Both the position numbers and the translations under genes were made by a program. From UBA1664 sp964531715 (lineage in GTDB: Bacteria; Pseudomonadota; Alphaproteobacteria; Micavibrionales; UBA1664), in contig CAZHEE010000005.1 of assembly GCA_964531715.1 (NCBI GenBank), positions 34,690 to 98,689 on the forward strand: a DNA stretch of 64,000 nt, in the 5' to 3' direction. Shown here piece after piece: positions 35,353 through 43,565 of this stretch. Positions within the stretch are counted from its first letter, which is position 1. Every line of letters begins with the position of its first letter. The notes under the pieces are model-generated. The model was not told where the DNA came from. It ran no database searches and saw only the letters and a list, made by a program, of their open reading frames with translations.

Positions 35353-36171
35353 TTATAGCTCGGCTTGAAAATGTAAGGTTTTCATTAGAATAGCGATTGT
35401 GAGCATTTGGTATGCCGGGTTGCTATGTATATTTTTCAAGCTTAACGCTTCGGTACAAATTATATTGTCATAAACTCTACCGCTTGTTTTTTCAAGAAGG
35501 GCTTTGACGAGTAATCCGCTTTGCCCCTCTAGAATAATAGGCATGCCTTTTAAGCTTCCTGCAATTGCTGCGCCGAGCATGGCGGCATGATCCAACCCGC
35601 AATGTTGGGTCATGAAAGATTCAAACCATTCGTTTCCCCCGTCTTGAGCGGGGGTCTGTTTTAATGAATCCCTGCTCGGGGGCGGGGATGACGTAAAATT
35701 AACAGATGACGATAAAGCTTCCAAAGCATCTTTTGCAGCGCCCTCAACCCCTTGCCCGAAGGCGCAAGCAGCGAAAAGCTGAGTCCCTTCCTCAATCGCC
35801 ATCATGCCGTAACTGGCGGCGAGAGCCAAATCATCCTCGCTTTTAGGGGCGTGGTTCTCAGGCTGAAGCTCAAATATCTGCAAATCTGTATCAAGCATAC
35901 TTGCCAATTGGTTAAGCGAGCCTTTTCCGTCCTGACAGCTTTCAACAAAAGCCTGCCCGTCAAAGCCATCCATTGCATCATACCCTGCCCAGTAAAGCGC
36001 ACAGCGATTAAGCTGAAACCCTTTGCTCATATCAAATTGGCCTTTAAAATGATCGAGCCAGCCCGAGAGACACGCTATCGGTTCACGCTTATCATGATGA
36101 TAGGGCGCGTAATCGGGCAGGGCAGATATGATATCAGCGATATCTTTGAATTTTGGCTGTGCCTTACTCAT
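35353..36171 (-). CDS. CobT-like protein carrying an in-frame palindromic repeat
   Basis: 272 residues resembling nicotinate-nucleotide:dimethylbenzimidazole phosphoribosyltransferase (CobT). The parts that match are the middle AFGQGVEGAAKDALEAL (CobT: GIGNTTAAAAL) and HCGLDHAAMLGAAIAGSLKGMPIILEGQS (CobT: AIAGxxxARVPVxLDG). The usual C-terminal GMRLGEGTGAAL with its catalytic Glu is not seen; the end reads MLTIAILMKTLHFQAEL. Residues about 160-179 (SSPPPSRDSLKQTPAQDGGN) are the translation of a palindromic repeat. At this length and without the Glu it is probably not an active CobT; a degenerate or repurposed relative. Confidence 0.6.
   Translation of the reverse strand: MSKAQPKFKDIADIISALPDYAPYHHDKREPIACLSGWLDHFKGQFDMSKGFQLNRCALYWAGYDAMDGFDGQAFVESCQDGKGSLNQLASMLDTDLQIFELQPENHAPKSEDDLALAASYGMMAIEEGTQLFAACAFGQGVEGAAKDALEALSSSVNFTSSPPPSRDSLKQTPAQDGGNEWFESFMTQHCGLDHAAMLGAAIAGSLKGMPIILEGQSGLLVKALLEKTSGRVYDNIICTEALSLKNIHSNPAYQMLTIAILMKTLHFQAEL
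35634..35693. repeat. Palindromic repeat inside the CobT-like coding sequence
   Basis: Sixty bases (20 codons) with inner hairpins CCCCCGTC...GCGGGGG and CCCTGCTCGGGGGCGGGG and the outer TCATCCCCGC (minus strand) typical of the intergenic palindromes in this window. It keeps the reading frame and adds a Pro/Ser-rich loop, like the Rickettsia palindromic elements found inside genes. Confidence 0.75.
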
Positions 36172-36186
36172 ACAACTTCCTTATAA

Positions 36187-36288
36187 CGTCATTACCCGAA
36201 TTCTTAAAAAAAGAATTCTAGGGTAATCCAGACGGGTAATCAATTGCTGGATTGCCTTAGAAACGTTAAAACGTTTAAGGCAATGACA
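36187..36288. repeat. Compound palindromic repeat, CGTCATT...AATGAC family
   Basis: Starts CGTCATTACCCGAATTC and ends AAGGCAATGAC, with inner inverted repeats (GAATTCTT/AAGAATTC, AAACGTTAAAACGTTT). Related units lie at 40724-40821, 51076-51164 and 59209-59237. It fills the spacer upstream of the rpmB promoter. Confidence 0.75.
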
Positions 36289-36315
36289 ATATAGGAAAAA
36301 TCATTGATGCAACGC

Positions 36316-36345
36316 TTGACTTGCACTGTGGTTTTACAGTATTGT
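36316..36345 (+). promoter_or_regulatory. Candidate promoter of rpmB
   Basis: TTGACT at 36316-36321 and TATTGT at 36340-36345 with an 18-base spacer, 35 bases before the rpmB start. Confidence 0.5.
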
Positions 36346-36379
36346 CCGACAAAATTACGTTTAAATAAGGATTAAAGCC

Positions 36380-36670
36380 ATGTCACGCCGTTGTGTAGTT
36401 ACTGATAAAGCCGTTGTTTCGGGGAATAATGTTTCCCACGCCCATAATAAAACACGCCGTAAATTTATGCCGAATTTGACAGACACACGCGTGTTCAGCG
36501 AAACACTCGGACGCTTTTTCAAAATTAAGGTCACTGCGGCAGGCTTGCGTACGCTTGAACATAAAGGCGGTTTTGACGCATGGTTATTGGATACGTCACC
36601 AAGTAAGCTTCCGAATGCCGAGCTGAAAAAAGTTCGCAAGGAAATTCAGTCGAAAAAAGACGCGGCTTAA
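36380..36670 (+). CDS. rpmB: 50S ribosomal protein L28
   Basis: 96-residue L28, a component of the large ribosomal subunit. The N-terminus MSRRCVVTDKAVVSGNNVSH and the basic NKTRRKFMPNL segment are typical. Alphaproteobacterial L28 is usually about 95-100 residues, as here. Preceded by a good promoter candidate and followed by a palindromic repeat that separates it from tgt. Confidence 0.97.
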   Translation: MSRRCVVTDKAVVSGNNVSHAHNKTRRKFMPNLTDTRVFSETLGRFFKIKVTAAGLRTLEHKGGFDAWLLDTSPSKLPNAELKKVRKEIQSKKDAA

Positions 36671-36695
36671 ATTTTTTATTGTCATCCCTTCACTC

Positions 36696-36770
36696 GTCAT
36701 CCCGACCGAGCGCAGTGAGCGGAGGGATCTTAATCTTATAAATAGATCCCTCGACTACGCTCGGGATGAC
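36696..36770. repeat. Palindromic repeat, TCATCCCGAC family, copy 2
   Basis: GTCATCCCGACCGAGCGCAG to CGCTCGGGATGAC, with inner GGAGGGATCT/AGATCCCTC arms. Closely matches the copy at 14117-14200. It ends eight bases before the tgt start. Confidence 0.85.
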
Positions 36771-36778
36771 AGTTATTC

Positions 36779-37975
36779 ATGCTTTCAAAAGACCTTTACC
36801 CTAATCACGATTTTATTATTGAGTATAAAGACCCGAAATCGCGCGCGCGGATAGGGACTCTTAAAACACCGCACGGCTCGATCCAGACACCGAATTATAT
36901 TTTTTGCGGCACAAAGGCCGCCTTGCGATGTATGACATCAAAACAGGCAGCGGAGGCGGGCGCGGATATTCACCTCGTAAACACATACCACCTGGTCGTT
37001 CAACCGGGCGCGGATATTGTTGAGAAACTGGGCGGTGCGCATGGCATGACTGGCTGGACAGGCCCGATGATGACCGATAGCGGCGGGTTTCAGATTTTTG
37101 CCTTTGGCGAGGGGACTGTCGCCGATGAAATTAAAGGTCGGCGCAAAGACAATCCAAAAGACAGACTCCTCCTTGATATTACTGAGGAAGGCGCGGTTTT
37201 TAAATCTTATATCAATGGCGAGAAATTCACTCTCACCCCTGAAAGCTCGATAGACGCACAACGTAAAATCGGCGCGGATCTGATTTATTGTCTGGATGAA
37301 TGCCCGCCTTATCACCTTGATCGCGATTATATGTCAAAATCTATGGAGATGTCGCATCGTTGGGAGGATCGCTCATTTGAAGAATTCAAGCGCGGCATGG
37401 ATGGCTCTCAAGCTTTATACGGTATAGTGCAAGGCGGCGTATATGAGGATTTGCGCCGTGAATCCTGCGACTATGTCTCATCAAGAGATTTTTTCGGGAC
37501 AGCGATTGGTGGCTCTCTCGGTGTAACGGTTGACCAGATTTATGATCAGGTGGTGAGCTGGTGCATGCCTTATATCCCTGAAGAACGCCCTGTACATTTG
37601 CTGGGCATTGGTTCAATGCGCGATATTTTTGAAGGGGTACGCATGGGGATTGATACATTCGATTGTGTGACCCCAACACGGATTGCTCGCCATGGCTGGG
37701 CACTCATGAAAGGGGCGGAGAATGAACGCATGAATTTGCGGAACGGCAAATATCGTGATGACCCAACACCTTTGGATGAAACGCAAGACCATTATTACTC
37801 TCAAACATTCTCACGCGGATATCTGCATCATTTGATTAAGAGCCATGAGCCACTGGCGATGCATATTCTCTCGGTGCATAATATTGCAACGATGACGCGT
37901 CTTATGCGTGATGTGAGGGATGCAATCCGCGAAGGTACGCTTGATGCGCTGGAAAAAGAATGGTTGGTGGGTTAG
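36779..37975 (+). CDS. tgt: tRNA-guanine transglycosylase family protein lacking the usual zinc ligands
   Basis: 398 residues. TGT exchanges guanine 34 for a queuine precursor in tRNAs with GUN anticodons. The base-binding motif TDSGGFQIF (Asp about 100) and the nucleophile motif IDTFDCVTPTR (Asp about 295) are intact. The family zinc site, normally CxCxxC followed by a His in the C-terminal part, reads QDHYYSQTFSRGYLHHL (about 336-352): the His remains but all three Cys are missing. The GGLxxGE substrate motif is also changed (AIGGSLGVT). It is therefore a divergent TGT; queuosine transfer is likely but not certain. The gene follows a palindromic repeat. Confidence 0.85.
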   Translation: MLSKDLYPNHDFIIEYKDPKSRARIGTLKTPHGSIQTPNYIFCGTKAALRCMTSKQAAEAGADIHLVNTYHLVVQPGADIVEKLGGAHGMTGWTGPMMTDSGGFQIFAFGEGTVADEIKGRRKDNPKDRLLLDITEEGAVFKSYINGEKFTLTPESSIDAQRKIGADLIYCLDECPPYHLDRDYMSKSMEMSHRWEDRSFEEFKRGMDGSQALYGIVQGGVYEDLRRESCDYVSSRDFFGTAIGGSLGVTVDQIYDQVVSWCMPYIPEERPVHLLGIGSMRDIFEGVRMGIDTFDCVTPTRIARHGWALMKGAENERMNLRNGKYRDDPTPLDETQDHYYSQTFSRGYLHHLIKSHEPLAMHILSVHNIATMTRLMRDVRDAIREGTLDALEKEWLVG

Positions 37976-38035
37976 ATTTAGTACCTTACTAAACTTTGCG
38001 TGACATTGTGTGGCTTTGCGTTAAAAATAAGTTTC

Positions 38036-38665
38036 ATGAAAAACACATTCATATCCACTCATTCTATTATTAAAGACCGTTTAACACTTTTACGGGACAA
38101 GAACACTAATTTTCAAACATTCAGAACGGCTTTAAATGATATTGCGACTATTCTCGGTATTGAGGCCACGCGGGACTTACCGTTAGAGCCGCTTCACATT
38201 GAAACCCCATTGGCAAGCCATCAAGGTCACGCCTTGGCTTCGCGCCCTCTTATCATACCGATTTTACGTGCCGGGCTTGCGCTATCCGAAAGTTTGAACC
38301 GCATCCTACCCCATGCCGATACGGGGCATATCGGGCTATATCGTGATGAGGAAACGCACAAACCTGTTGAATATCTGGTGAAACTCCCTAGTGAGCTAAA
38401 CCGACCGATTTTTATCTGTGACCCGATGCTCGCCACAGGGCATAGCATGATAAAAACGCTGGATATCCTGTGCAATAAAGGCGCGAAACCTCAAAATGTT
38501 ATAATTGTAACCCTTCTTTGCGCACCTGAAGGTTTGGAAGAGCTTCGCAAATTCTATCCTGATAGTCCTGTTTATACTGCCGCGATCGACAGCCATTTAA
38601 ATGAGAACGCCTATATTGTTCCTGGGTTAGGCGATGCAGGCGACCGCTATTTCGGGACGGTCTAA
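38036..38665 (+). CDS. upp: Uracil phosphoribosyltransferase
   Basis: 209-residue salvage enzyme making UMP from uracil and PRPP. The PRPP-binding loop is ICDPMLATGHS and the uracil-binding end is PGLGDAGDRYFGT. I chose ATG 38036 (MKNTFISTHSIIKDRL), the usual N-terminus; an upstream in-frame start at 38000 adds unrelated residues. Confidence 0.95.
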   Translation: MKNTFISTHSIIKDRLTLLRDKNTNFQTFRTALNDIATILGIEATRDLPLEPLHIETPLASHQGHALASRPLIIPILRAGLALSESLNRILPHADTGHIGLYRDEETHKPVEYLVKLPSELNRPIFICDPMLATGHSMIKTLDILCNKGAKPQNVIIVTLLCAPEGLEELRKFYPDSPVYTAAIDSHLNENAYIVPGLGDAGDRYFGTV

Positions 38666-38707
38666 AATATTTGATGCGCAGTTTACTTTTTGAAGCTATG
38701 ATGCGCC

Positions 38708-40213
38708 ATGCTTGATAAAGCCGTTGATTTTTCACTGTTATTTAATGCCTCACCTCTGCCGCGCCTTGTAGTTACGCAAGCGGAAAAAGATCATTTTTTT
38801 GTTTTGAAAGCGAACAAGGCAGCAATTCATTATTTTTGCCCCGATAAGGAAAAAGATTGTCAGATTGACGGGATGGCATTACCCGATTTTATTGATACGA
38901 CCAATAAAACGCATATTCTACAGGCAATGACGGTTTGCCATGACTCTCAGGTGCCTGTGACGATTCAGATTTTACCAAAAAAAGGGGAAGTGACCGAAAT
39001 ACAGACTTTTTTGCTGAGTGCCGTTCAAGATGATGATGTAACATTCATCGATATGCAATCTCAGCCGCCATCATCGGATCAGGCGGCGATTGAACAGGAA
39101 CGTGATGATGCAATATCAATGTTCACAACCGTTTTTGATGTCAGTGATGTCGGCTTTACAGTTGTCGACCATCATGGACGCTTTGTCAGGATTAATCAGA
39201 CCTTTACGCGTTTAACGGGTTGGGAATCAATTGATTTGATGGGTCATAAACTCACGAAAATTATTCCTGAAAACGAACATGATGCCGCGATGAAACGCCA
39301 TGATGATACGATTAACCACCGCCGTAAAAATTTTGGGGAAATTTTAATTCTGAAAAAAAATGGGTCACTCATGAATGTCATGGTGACATCTTCTATGATG
39401 GAATTGAAAAACGGACGAGCTTTCAGGATAACCACCGTCACGGATGTGACCGCGCTTAAACAAATTGAAAGTGACCTTCGTATTGCGAAGGATGAGGCGG
39501 ATAAGGCCAACCGCGCAAAATCGGCCTTTCTTGCGAATATGAGTCATGAGCTCCGCACGCCTTTGAATGCAATTATCGGCTTCTCCGAAATGATGCTGAA
39601 TGCCACACTCGGTAAAATTGAAAATGAAAATTATCTTGAGTATCTGGGTGATATAAAATTCTCGGCGCGTCATTTATTGCAGATTATTAATGATGTTTTA
39701 GACATGTCTAAAATTGAAGCCGGTAAAATGCCGCTTGATGAGGAGGTGATAGATTTACCTGCTTTATTGGATAGCGTGAAACGCTTGCTTCGCTCTAATG
39801 CAGACGAAAAGGATGTTGCGATCAACTTGACTTATCAGGATGATATGCCTGCCTTACGTGGCGATGAAAGACTATTAAGACAGGTTTTTCTTAATTTAAT
39901 AAGTAACGCTGTGAAATTTTCGGATAAGGGCGGCAAGGTTGACATTAATATTCATCAGGAAGACGGTTTCATAGTGAAAATTGAAGATGAAGGGATTGGG
40001 ATTGCTGAAAATCGCCTTGCGGAGGTAATAGAACCATTCGGGCAAGTCATTGACCCGAAATTGAATAAGGGGCAGGGGACAGGGCTTGGCCTGCCGATTG
40101 CCAAGGCAATGATGGATATGCATGGCGGAACGCTTGATATTCAATCGGAGAGTGGGCAAGGCACGCTTGTGACTTGTCACTTCCCTGAAACCCGTGTTAT
40201 TAATGAAACGTAG
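38708..40213 (+). CDS. PAS-domain sensor histidine kinase
   Basis: 501-residue kinase without membrane helices, so probably a cytosolic sensor. Residues 1-120 form a degenerate PAS-like region, about 135-260 a clear PAS domain (VGFTVVDHHGRFVRINQTF ... VTDVTALKQIE), then a HisKA dimerisation helix with phosphoacceptor His280 in ANMSHELRTPLN. The ATPase domain has N-box NLISNAVKFS, G1 DEGIGI and G2 GTGLGLPIA. No response regulator is adjacent; the stand-alone receiver at 27408 is a possible but unproven partner. Confidence 0.92.
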   Translation: MLDKAVDFSLLFNASPLPRLVVTQAEKDHFFVLKANKAAIHYFCPDKEKDCQIDGMALPDFIDTTNKTHILQAMTVCHDSQVPVTIQILPKKGEVTEIQTFLLSAVQDDDVTFIDMQSQPPSSDQAAIEQERDDAISMFTTVFDVSDVGFTVVDHHGRFVRINQTFTRLTGWESIDLMGHKLTKIIPENEHDAAMKRHDDTINHRRKNFGEILILKKNGSLMNVMVTSSMMELKNGRAFRITTVTDVTALKQIESDLRIAKDEADKANRAKSAFLANMSHELRTPLNAIIGFSEMMLNATLGKIENENYLEYLGDIKFSARHLLQIINDVLDMSKIEAGKMPLDEEVIDLPALLDSVKRLLRSNADEKDVAINLTYQDDMPALRGDERLLRQVFLNLISNAVKFSDKGGKVDINIHQEDGFIVKIEDEGIGIAENRLAEVIEPFGQVIDPKLNKGQGTGLGLPIAKAMMDMHGGTLDIQSESGQGTLVTCHFPETRVINET

Positions 40214-40215
40214 TA

Positions 40216-40279
40216 CGTCATCCTGAACTTGTTTCAGGATCTTTATGTAACCAGACACTGAAACAAATTCAGTGTGACA
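40216..40279. repeat. Palindromic repeat, TCATCCTGAACTTG family, copy 2
   Basis: CGTCATCCTGAACTTGTTTC then AGGATCT, ending AATTCAGTGTGACA. Same family as 21402-21470. It lies between the histidine kinase stop and fur. Confidence 0.85.
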
Positions 40280-40298
40280 AAAAAAATTGAAAAAAGAC

Positions 40299-40718
40299 AT
40301 GACAGAACTCTATTCCCTTGAGCAGCAATGCACCAAAGCAGGCCTGAAAATGACAGGCCAGCGTAAAATTATTGTGAATGTCCTTGAGACTTCGGAGGAT
40401 CACCCCTCGGTTGAGGACGTACTCGACCGGGCAAAAGCCATCGATTCGTCGGTGTCTATGGCAACGGTTTACAGGACGCTCTCATTGCTTGATGAAATGG
40501 ATTTGGTCATCAAGCATGAATTCAAGGAAGGCTTCGCCCGATTTGAGGTTAACGAAGACCATCATCATCATTTAATTGACCTTGAAAGCGGTGATGTTAT
40601 TGAATTTCAAAGCGAGAAGCTTGAAAAGCTTAAAGAAGAAATCGCGCGTGAGTTAGGCTATGAGTTAATCGACCATACTCTTGAACTTTACGGACGAAAG
40701 CTTGAAGATAATAAATAA
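40299..40718 (+). CDS. fur: Fur-family metal-responsive repressor
   Basis: 139 residues from ATG 40299. A winged-helix DNA-binding domain (TGQRKIIVNVLE ... SMATVYRTLSLL) precedes a dimerisation domain with metal ligands in NEDHHHHLIDL and HTLELYGRK. The Cys pairs that bind structural zinc in enterobacterial Fur are absent (LIDLESG replaces LICLDCG), as in alphaproteobacterial Fur and Mur proteins. It could sense iron or manganese. It probably shares a transcript with the following small gene. Confidence 0.92.
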   Translation: MTELYSLEQQCTKAGLKMTGQRKIIVNVLETSEDHPSVEDVLDRAKAIDSSVSMATVYRTLSLLDEMDLVIKHEFKEGFARFEVNEDHHHHLIDLESGDVIEFQSEKLEKLKEEIARELGYELIDHTLELYGRKLEDNK

Positions 40719-40723
40719 CAAAA

Positions 40724-40821
40724 TGTCATTACATGTTTTTTACGATAGTAAAATACGTGTAATCCATGATATGGAACCGGATTGCACCCCGGCCTTCGCC
40801 GGGGCAGGCAAGTGCAATGAC
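40724..40821. repeat. Compound palindromic repeat, TGTCATT...AATGACG family
   Basis: Opens TGTCATTACATG, contains the hairpin CCCCGGCCTTCGCCGGGG (40786-40803) and closes GTGCAATGACG. Located immediately after the fur stop. Confidence 0.75.
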
Positions 40822-40838
40822 GATAGGGAAAATAAATA

Positions 40839-41066
40839 ATGTGTGATTTCAGAGTGATAGAGCAGGATTACGCGAACGAGGCCGCAAAATGCATTTGTAA
40901 ACCTGCCGTATTTAATGCCTATGAAACTTTAAAATCTCATGGGCATAAAAAAGCGATGGACGCGGCGATGAAAATCTATCTTTATCACCATCCCGAGGAT
41001 ACGATTGAGGATGCGCAAATCACTGTTGAACGCTGGCTTGTTGCGCAATCAGGGCAAATCCACTAA
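40839..41066 (+). CDS. Small conserved-looking protein of unknown function
   Basis: 75 residues starting MCDFRVIEQDYANEAAKC, helical, with three Cys (positions 2, 18 and 20; KCICKP). It contains YHHPEDTIEDAQITVERWL near the C-terminus. The ATG is well placed 11 bases before prfC's start at 41078, so it is likely co-transcribed with prfC. I do not recognise the family. Confidence 0.65.
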   Translation: MCDFRVIEQDYANEAAKCICKPAVFNAYETLKSHGHKKAMDAAMKIYLYHHPEDTIEDAQITVERWLVAQSGQIH

Positions 41067-41077
41067 AACATGGCCTC

Positions 41078-42640
41078 ATGCTAACCGATACAATATCTAA
41101 ACGGCGGACATTCGCTATCATCTCCCACCCTGATGCAGGGAAGACGACCTTGACTGAAAAGCTTTTGCTGTTCGGTGGCGCGATACAGCTCGCAGGTGAG
41201 GTGAAGGCAAAAGGCGACCGCCGCCGCGCAACATCCGACTGGATGAAGGTTGAGCAGGAACGCGGAATTTCGGTGGCATCATCCGTTATGACATTCGAAT
41301 ATGAAGGGCATACATTTAATTTGCTCGACACGCCGGGGCATGAAGATTTTTCCGAGGATACTTATCGCACGCTAACCGCCGTTGATAGTGCCATCATGGT
41401 CTTGGATGCCGCGAAAGGGATTGAAACACAAACGCGTAAATTGTTTGAAGTTTGCCGCCTGCGCAATATTCCGATTATCACTTTTATCAATAAGATGGAT
41501 AGGGACGGGCGCGACCCTTTAGAGGTTCTGGACGAGGTTGAAGAGAAACTTGCGCTTGAAGTTACGCCTGCCAACTGGCCCATAGGGCAAGGCCGCGATT
41601 TTAAAGGCGTTTATAATTTATTTGATGATTCTATCGTGCTTGTTGACCGTAAGACGACCGAGCCGTCTATCTCCGTCAAAGGCTATGATGACCCTCAAAT
41701 AAAGGCAATATTGGATGAAAACCGCTATCAGGAATTTGTCGACGGCGTTGAAATGGCGCAGGGTGTCTGCCCTGAATTCGATATGGAGTCCTATCGCAAC
41801 GGCTCAATGACGCCTGTGTTTTTCGGCTCTGCCATTAATAATTTCGGCGTAAGGGAGCTTTTGAACGGTGTCAAAGATATGGCACCCGCGCCGCGTTCCC
41901 AAACAACGGATAGCCGCGAAGTCAAACCTGATGAGGGAAAAGTCTCCGCCTTTATCTTTAAAATTCAGGCGAATATGGACCCGAAGCACCGTGACCGCAT
42001 CGCATTCGCCCGAATATGTTCAGGCAAATTCAAAAAGGGGATGAAGCTGAAACATTCCCGCTCTGGCAAGATGCTGACTATCCACTCACCGCAGCTTTTC
42101 TTAGCGCAAGATAGAGAGATGGCGGAGGAGGCCTTTGCCGGTGACATTATCGGCATCCCGAACCATGGGAATCTGCGCATCGGCGACAGCTTGACTGAAG
42201 GGGAAGATTTACTATTTTCGGATATCCCGTCCTTCGCGCCTGAAATCCTGCAACGCGCACGACCTGAGGACCCGATGAAGGCGAAACATCTGGGTGAGGC
42301 TCTCGTACAACTGGCGGAGGAAGGCGCGGCACGTGTTTTTAAATCCAATCTGGATAGCGGATGGGTTGTGGGCGTGGTTGGCGCACTCCAATTTGATGTG
42401 TTGAAAGACCGCATTCGGACCGAATATAATTGCCCTGTAAGGTTTGAAGCGACTGAGCTTTACACCGCACGCTGGGTAATGGCGGATGATGCGAAAGATT
42501 TAAAGATTTTTCTGGACAGAAACGCCGCGGCAATTGCCAATGATCATGATAATGACCCCGTCTTCATCGCGCGGAATGCCTGGCACCTTCAGGATGCGCA
42601 GGATAAATTCCCTAATATCAGGTTTGCAGATGTAAAATAA
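41078..42640 (+). CDS. prfC: Peptide chain release factor 3
   Basis: 520-residue translational GTPase that recycles RF1 and RF2. GTPase motifs: SHPDAGKTTLTE (G1), DTPGHEDF (G3) and NKMDRD (G4), followed by domains II and III. The C-terminus is RNAWHLQDAQDKFPNIRFADVK split over two contexts: these last codons recur at 43497-43565 with mostly synonymous differences. The gene is complete, but its 3' end looks to have been supplied by an inserted segment. Confidence 0.95.
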   Translation: MLTDTISKRRTFAIISHPDAGKTTLTEKLLLFGGAIQLAGEVKAKGDRRRATSDWMKVEQERGISVASSVMTFEYEGHTFNLLDTPGHEDFSEDTYRTLTAVDSAIMVLDAAKGIETQTRKLFEVCRLRNIPIITFINKMDRDGRDPLEVLDEVEEKLALEVTPANWPIGQGRDFKGVYNLFDDSIVLVDRKTTEPSISVKGYDDPQIKAILDENRYQEFVDGVEMAQGVCPEFDMESYRNGSMTPVFFGSAINNFGVRELLNGVKDMAPAPRSQTTDSREVKPDEGKVSAFIFKIQANMDPKHRDRIAFARICSGKFKKGMKLKHSRSGKMLTIHSPQLFLAQDREMAEEAFAGDIIGIPNHGNLRIGDSLTEGEDLLFSDIPSFAPEILQRARPEDPMKAKHLGEALVQLAEEGAARVFKSNLDSGWVVGVVGALQFDVLKDRIRTEYNCPVRFEATELYTARWVMADDAKDLKIFLDRNAAAIANDHDNDPVFIARNAWHLQDAQDKFPNIRFADVK

Positions 42641-42643
42641 ATA

Positions 42644-42672
42644 TTGACATAAATTTTAATATTTGTTATTTT
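42644..42672 (+). promoter_or_regulatory. Strong promoter candidate for the inserted gene
   Basis: TTGACA at 42644-42649 and TATTTT at 42667-42672 with a 17-base spacer, beginning four bases after the prfC stop and 16 bases before the inserted gene's ATG. Confidence 0.65.
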
Positions 42673-42687
42673 TTTTTGAAGTTAGAG

Positions 42688-43491
42688 ATGAGATTTGAAG
42701 ATAGTCCACATGAAATAAAAGATTTAGTTGCCGAAATTGACGGGCAACCTGCCCAAGCTATACTCATAGCGGCTTCTGAAAAGCTTGGTATAAATTGGAA
42801 AGAGATGCCAGCTAACAAAGTTTATAGTTTTATTATGAGGCAAGTAGCCGCAGATGGAACACAAGGCGATCTACATAATGCTCGCTCCCGTCTTATGTCA
42901 CTTGTAAACGGTGCAAGAGATAATTTAAGAGGTAAAGATAAAAAAGGCTCTTTATGGTCTAAGCCGCTTGAGCGTCCCATCTCAGCTAGACCAAATTTTA
43001 CAAGAGAGGCATCTGAAAATAAAAGAAAATTTGAGTTTGCAGCCATTCTTCATGATATCATGATAGGATTTAAAAAATAGCATCCTGAAAAAGATAAAAA
43101 GCTTTTAGAAAATTATGGGGATATGCTAATAGCATTAATAGATAACTCTGGATACGCAAAAAATGAATTGGCAGAGCTGATATGTTTTCGGCTCAATGAT
43201 AATATAGTACATCACTTTGGTTTAGCTAAAAAGCTATTAAAGGAAAATAGAATTGCCTTTAATAGGCATATACTTCCTCATTTTGTTGAAGGTTTTAACC
43301 GGTCAAAACCAGAAAAAGACTTGATATCCTTTTTATTGATGGGGCAAGAGTTAATAAGCCTAATTGAGTCAGGAGCAGATGCAGGAATAATTGGACAGCG
43401 CATAAATCAAGAAAAGTGTAAAAGGCATAAAGCACTAAATGCAAAACTTGACAGAGTTAATAACTATTCAAATTCTTTTCAATATAACTGA
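42688..43491 (+). pseudogene. Inserted AT-rich gene of unknown function, interrupted by an amber codon
   Basis: A 268-codon frame starting at ATG 42688 (MRFEDSPHEIKDLVAEIDGQ) is interrupted by TAG at 43078-43080 (codon 131) and then continues in the same frame as HPEKDKKLLENYGDMLIALI to the stop at 43491. The continuity and shared composition argue for one gene with a nonsense mutation rather than two genes. It is helical throughout, AT-rich and unlike its neighbours. No integrase, nuclease or toxin motif is visible. It has its own promoter and lies wholly between the duplicated prfC ends. Confidence 0.75.
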
Positions 43492-43496
43492 CTGAT

Positions 43497-43565
43497 CGAA
43501 ACGCTTGGCACCTCCAAGATGCGCAGGATAAATTCCCGAATATTCAATTCAGTGACGTGAAGTGA
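43497..43565 (+). pseudogene. Detached second copy of the prfC 3' end
   Basis: Reads RNAWHLQDAQDKFPNIQFSD then VK and stop, against NIRFADVK in the intact gene: 20 of 22 residues the same. At the DNA level most codons differ synonymously, so the two copies have different histories. This is likely the original chromosomal end of prfC, displaced by the insertion. Confidence 0.85.

Larger units (their letters stand above)
42593..43536. repeat. Direct repeat from duplicated prfC 3' end (candidate attachment sites)
   Basis: The 19-base word GATGCGCAGGATAAATTCC occurs at 42593-42611, inside prfC, and at 43518-43536, 925 bases further on. It is the only long identical block within a wider duplication of the last 22 prfC codons. 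The span between the copies is the inserted segment. Confidence 0.8.

Noticed and set aside
43123..43491. Separate 122-residue gene after the amber codon
   Set aside because: It is in the same frame as the upstream part with no ribosome binding site of its own; one interrupted gene explains it better.
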